Below are positions 19,891-20,088 of a stretch of DNA of 20,088 nucleotides, in pieces. Every line of letters starts with the position of its first letter. Position 1 is the first letter of the stretch. Under the pieces are notes generated by a model. That model saw only the letters and a list, made by a program, of their open reading frames with translations. It had not been told where the DNA came from and did no database searches. This stretch comes from Apostichopus leukothele. Its lineage: Eukaryota > Echinodermata > Holothuroidea > Aspidochirotida > Stichopodidae. A program made the translations under genes and the position numbers. The DNA lies in contig JAAAKB020212446.1 in NCBI GenBank assembly GCA_010014835.2, positions 1 through 20,088 of the forward strand. Direction: 5' to 3'.

Positions 19891-20088
19891 TAAGTAAGTA
19901 AAACTTTATAGCTCCATAAAAGGAAATTACGATACTCGTACAAATCAAAAGTATACACAAATATATAAACCTATATTCATATTTACACTTAAGAGTTGAA
20001 AAAGTAAGAAAAGATTAAATGGATAAAAACAGTAAGCATACCCATTAAATAAGCCAAACAATTAACGACTCAAGTTATTAATTTTGTA
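19887..20088 (-). mobile_element. Probable LINE 3' end with (TTAC)n tail
   Basis: On the minus strand the sequence ends tatggagctataaagttttacttacttactta, a tetranucleotide tail of a kind common at LINE 3' ends. The preceding 180 bases are AT-rich without a reading frame, as in a 3' UTR. The element would run off the right edge. No protein similarity was seen, so the call is tentative. Confidence 0.4.

Overview
This is a window of animal genomic DNA. Coding sequence is split into small exons with GT/AG borders, separated by long AT-rich introns that carry SINE, LINE and miniature DNA-transposon debris. Two of the three genes have intron-exon layouts that can be read exactly from the sequence. 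A TPC3-type two-pore channel, XK-related genes, a snf/U1A-type spliceosomal gene, tRNA-derived SINEs and frequent taggcctagg-like strings fit a marine invertebrate deuterostome. An echinoderm is my best guess; the species was not determined.

Layout. Positions 765-8048 (minus strand) hold eight exons of a two-pore channel gene, best matched to TPC3. They run from just before S1 of domain I through the pore, S6 and the EF-hand-like linker, and stop before domain II, which must lie off the left edge. The N-terminal exon was not found. Positions 8049-12831 are a gap between two divergent genes, containing a TTAA-flanked miniature transposon and a long palindrome. Positions 12832-16227 (plus) hold four exons of an XK-related protein of the XKR4/6/7 type. 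Its C-terminal third was not found. A short hAT-like element sits 32 bases past its last recognised exon and supplies an in-frame stop and two AATAAA motifs. A tRNA-Gly(TCC) gene lies on the minus strand at 16770-16841. Positions 18296-19805 (plus) hold the first coding exons of a U1A/U2B'' snRNP protein, which runs off the right edge.

Repeats. There is a tRNA-derived SINE with a second partial tail near 4.3-4.7 kb, two TTAA-flanked miniature elements (7519-7656 and 10282-10637), a LINE 3' fragment at about 13200-13890, a hAT-like element at 16260-16629, and a probable second LINE 3' end at the right edge.

The three protein genes have no known shared pathway: an endolysosomal or plasma-membrane cation channel, a phospholipid-scramblase family protein, and a spliceosomal RNA-binding protein. 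I see no operon-like or defence-island logic and no clear new biological system. The most unusual points are the possible transposon-capped XKR isoform and an unusually complete EF-hand loop in an animal two-pore channel. All family calls come from reading translated sequence and from recall of the families, with no database search.
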